Shown: piece by piece, positions 7,851 to 9,048 of the stretch | Position numbering within the stretch: the first letter of the stretch is position 1 | How the letters are laid out: each line of letters begins with the position of its first letter | Assembly (NCBI GenBank): GCA_020050895.1 | Contig: JAGVJW010000211.1 | Coordinates: forward strand, 1 to 9,048 | Origin: a bacterium | Lineage (GTDB): Bacteria > Bacteroidota > Ignavibacteria > Kapaibacteriales > Kapaibacteriaceae | Length of the DNA stretch: 9,048 nucleotides | Direction: 5' to 3' | The notes under the pieces: model-generated | What the model was told of the DNA's origin: nothing | Databases searched by the model: none | Seen by the model: the letters and a program-made list of their open reading frames with translations, nothing else | Program-made: the position numbers and the translations under genes

Positions 7851-8561
7851 CTAATCAATTGCCATGCCAAGCCGAGCCAAACCCGATTTTGCCTGTGGTG
7901 CAACGGTCGAAGCCTCATACTTTTTGGCAATATTGGTGAACAATTGACCGGCCTTTGCTTTATCACCAGACTTTTCAAAACATAATGCGGCCGCAAGCAG
8001 ACAGTCCACTTCTAAACCTGTATTCAGGGATCGCTGAGCAGCTTGCTCATATAATACTGCAGCTCCTGTAAAGTCTTTGTTGACCTCCCTGCAGGCTGCA
8101 AGCCCCTTTAATGCGCCGACTTCCACAACAAGAGCTTCGCTGCCCTGTGCTCGCTCAAATTGTGCGACAGCCTCTTCAAACCTACCAAGATTAATTAGGC
8201 AATTACCGGCCATCAGTGCTGCAATTTTTCCTGCATCAGTTCCTGAAAACTCATCACTTATCTCTAAAAGCCCCAAAGCTTTGTCTTGTCCAACTGCAGC
8301 AATTGAATCTCCCGTCAAAGCACGTGAATAGTTGCCGGCATCAAATGCGCTGCGAACACGGGCCAGATGACTCACAGCTTGCATATTAAGTTCCTCTTCA
8401 TGCGAAGTGTACCACCAAAAACCTGCAATTGATAATGTTATTACCAATGCTATGCCAGCATACAACTGCCACTTTCCAGTAACAGACTCAATCCACTCAC
8501 GCTGACTGCCGCCAGAGAGATTTCCAGATTCTACAAGTTGTGTTTCGTCGTCTGTCCTCAT
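7851..8561 (-). CDS. Single-pass membrane protein with TPR-like repeats (YfgM/TPR_21-like)
   Basis: The protein is 236 aa from ATG 8559-8561 (MRTDDETQ...), with AAGGA 4 nt upstream, to TAG 7851-7853. The frame stays open to 8693, but the extra 44 residues are Arg/Cys-rich with no recognisable pattern, and the candidate promoter overlaps them. Residues 1-30 are a polar cytoplasmic tail. Residues 32-51 (LYAGIALVITLSIAGFWWY) are one transmembrane helix. Residues 55-236 are Ala-rich helical hairpins with TPR spacing: 112-139 (ALMAGNCLINLGRFEEAVAQ), 147-176 (KGLAACREVNKDFTGAAVLY) and 185-215 (LAAALCFEKSGDKAKAGQLF). An N-terminal anchor plus an exported TPR domain is the layout of YfgM/TPR_21 proteins, which in E. 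coli bind SecYEG and the chaperone PpiD. Equivalence here is inference from architecture. It lies 231 nt after the E1 gene and 102 nt before the giant gene, with its own candidate promoter. A role in envelope protein export would suit the next two exported products, but co-function is unproven. Confidence 0.85.
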   Translation of the reverse strand: MRTDDETQLVESGNLSGGSQREWIESVTGKWQLYAGIALVITLSIAGFWWYTSHEEELNMQAVSHLARVRSAFDAGNYSRALTGDSIAAVGQDKALGLLEISDEFSGTDAGKIAALMAGNCLINLGRFEEAVAQFERAQGSEALVVEVGALKGLAACREVNKDFTGAAVLYEQAAQRSLNTGLEVDCLLAAALCFEKSGDKAKAGQLFTNIAKKYEASTVAPQAKSGLARLGMAID

Positions 8562-8565
8562 GCAT

Positions 8566-8570
8566 TCCTT
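8566..8570 (-). promoter_or_regulatory. Ribosome binding site that decides the start of the TPR gene
   Basis: The minus strand reads AAGGA, then ATGC, then ATG at 8561. The spacing is slightly short but usable. It favours the 236-residue product over the 280-residue extension. Confidence 0.55.
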
Positions 8571-8592
8571 GCGTAAACCAATTCCCGCTCTT

Positions 8593-8615
8593 CGTACTGT
8601 ACGTCTGGTTCCAGA
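8593..8615. repeat. Two abutting palindromes in the TPR gene leader
   Basis: Positions 8593-8603 read cgtac-t-gtacg and 8604-8615 read tctgg-tt-ccaga. Both are perfect inverted repeats with no base between them. The ccag at 8611-8614 can also pair with ctgg at 8621-8624, giving an alternative hairpin. They lie 32-54 nt upstream of the ATG, so they could be an operator or a leader structure. Loops of 1-2 nt are too tight for good RNA hairpins, which favours a protein site if they are functional. Confidence 0.3.
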
Positions 8616-8637
8616 TGGTACTGGGTAAAATGAAGCA

Positions 8638-8669
8638 CGGTCACATGGGCATACCTCGCCCAGGGACCG
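8638..8669 (-). ncRNA. 5'-leader hairpin of the TPR gene (structure only)
   Basis: The minus strand folds as CGGTC, CCT, GGGC, loop GAGGTAT, GCCC, ATGT, GACCG: a 4-bp inner stem and a 5-bp outer stem separated by a 3/4-nt internal loop. It would begin within a few bases of the start site expected from the promoter at 8677-8708. A 5'-terminal hairpin of this kind often protects mRNA from decay. No known riboswitch consensus is visible. Confidence 0.3.
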
Positions 8670-8676
8670 AAGAGCG

Positions 8677-8708
8677 CAAATATATCGCTGCACGCCTGAT
8701 TACGCAAA
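8677..8708 (-). promoter_or_regulatory. Candidate Bacteroidota-type promoter for the TPR gene
   Basis: The minus strand has TTTG (8708-8705), a 20-nt spacer, then TATATTTG (8684-8677). This fits the Bacteroidota -33 TTTG / -7 TAnnTTTG pattern with near-typical spacing. It predicts a transcript start around 8670 and a leader of about 110 nt to the ATG at 8561. The match is to a short consensus, so chance occurrence cannot be excluded. Confidence 0.4.
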
Positions 8709-8768
8709 CGGCGCAAACTGCTGTCTAACCCGTTAGTTTAGGCGATGTTAACTACGTATGTAATACTA

Positions 8769-8788
8769 GTGTGAACTCCCATTCACAC
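8769..8788 (-). terminator. Hairpin after the E1 beta gene (terminator-like, no U-tract)
   Basis: The minus strand has GTGTGAA, loop TGGGAG, TTCACAC: a perfect 7-bp stem starting 4 nt after the TGA stop. It is followed by TAGTATTACATACG, which is AT-rich but has no T-run. It probably marks the 3' end of the E1 transcript; strength is doubtful because the stem is only about half G/C. Confidence 0.4.
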
Positions 8789-8792
8789 AGAA

Positions 8793-9048
8793 TCAAAAAG
8801 AAACGGTTGTTTTTATCGCATCAACAACGTCATTTACCGAAAGAAGAATTGCTTTCTCCAATGTCTTGGCAAATCCGACAGGTGTGAACTTCGATCCTAC
8901 ACGTGCAACTGGTGCATCGAGGTAACGGAATAATTCCTCATTAATCTCGGACGCAATTTCACCGCCAAACCCCGCAACTCGCTTGTCCTCGTGTACCACA
9001 ACACATCTCCCCGTACGTTTCACTCGCTCAAATACAAGCTGCTTGTCC
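8793..9048 (-). CDS. 2-oxoacid dehydrogenase E1 component, beta chain C-terminus (partial)
   Basis: Eighty-four codons and the TGA stop (8793-8795) are present; the frame is open to the window edge, so the start is outside. The GTG at 9021-9023 is an internal valine codon. The segment matches the transketolase C-terminal domain of E1 beta chains: VVVHED, then GFGGEIASEINEELF, LDAPVARVGS, FTPVGFAKTLEKA, and a terminal helix NDVVDAIKTTV. This domain helps form the alpha2beta2 interface and the site where E2 lipoyl domains dock. The complex decarboxylates pyruvate or branched-chain 2-oxoacids using thiamine diphosphate; the fragment does not distinguish these. The RVGSxFTPVGF wording recalls the fused alpha/beta E1 proteins common in Bacteroidota, but this is memory-based. 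The gene is cytoplasmic and metabolic, with no visible link to the surface protein genes downstream. Confidence 0.88.
   Translation of the reverse strand, partial: DKQLVFERVKRTGRCVVVHEDKRVAGFGGEIASEINEELFRYLDAPVARVGSKFTPVGFAKTLEKAILLSVNDVVDAIKTTVSF

Noticed and set aside
8562..8693. In-frame 44-codon N-terminal extension of the TPR protein
   Set aside because: The added residues are Arg/Cys-rich and patternless, the candidate promoter at 8677-8708 overlaps them, and AAGGA precedes the ATG at 8561.
8638..8708. Possible tRNA or riboswitch in the gap upstream of the TPR gene
   Set aside because: Only one two-part hairpin can be drawn; no cloverleaf, TTC arm or known riboswitch core was found.
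8540..8728. Plus-strand reading frame of 62 codons across the TPR gene leader
   Set aside because: No ribosome site, no recognisable domain, and it overlaps the N-terminus of the TPR gene on the opposite strand; best explained as chance.

Overview
This 9,048-base window carries four genes, all transcribed from the minus strand, so the biological order runs from position 9048 down to 1. The big protein has a C-terminal type IX secretion (T9SS) sorting domain. There is also a candidate promoter of the Bacteroidota type (TTTG, 20 nt, TATATTTG). Together these point to the Bacteroidota/Chlorobi (FCB) group, most plausibly a Kapabacteria- or Ignavibacteria-like lineage. That lineage placement is inference from protein style; no marker gene is present.

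Layout in transcription order. (1) 9048-8793: the last 84 codons of a thiamine-diphosphate 2-oxoacid dehydrogenase E1 beta chain (pyruvate or branched-chain 2-oxoacid type), a housekeeping gene cut by the window edge. (2) 8792-8562: a 231-nt gap with a post-stop hairpin, a Bacteroidota-like promoter, a 5'-leader hairpin and two abutting palindromes. (3) 8561-7851: a 236-aa single-pass membrane protein with TPR-like repeats, resembling YfgM/TPR_21 proteins. (4) 7850-7749: a 102-nt gap with a second post-stop hairpin. (5) 7748-747: a 2,333-aa secreted giant. It has a signal peptide, a right-handed beta-helix of about 900 residues built from chlamydial-Pmp-like repeats (FxxN followed by GGA-I/V-Y), about 840 residues without a recognised family, two cadherin/Ig-like domains, a beta-rich pre-sorting module and a T9SS type A sorting domain. 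(6) 746-664: an 83-nt gap with a very strong GC hairpin. (7) 663-1: the first 221 codons of another exported protein with a nidogen-like (NIDO-type) core, cut by the window edge.

The giant and the NIDO-type protein are adjacent and co-oriented, and both carry Sec signal peptides. They look like a pair of surface proteins made from the same locus; the giant is probably exported by T9SS and anchored or released at the cell surface. The TPR protein and the E1 subunit look like unrelated core genes upstream. No mobile element, tRNA, rRNA or CRISPR array was seen. The window is coding almost throughout, and no gene-free stretch exceeds 300 bases. The most unusual content is the Pmp-like repeat array joined to a T9SS signal, the unassigned 840-residue middle of the giant, and the recurrence of a hairpin without a U-tract 4-13 nt after every stop codon.
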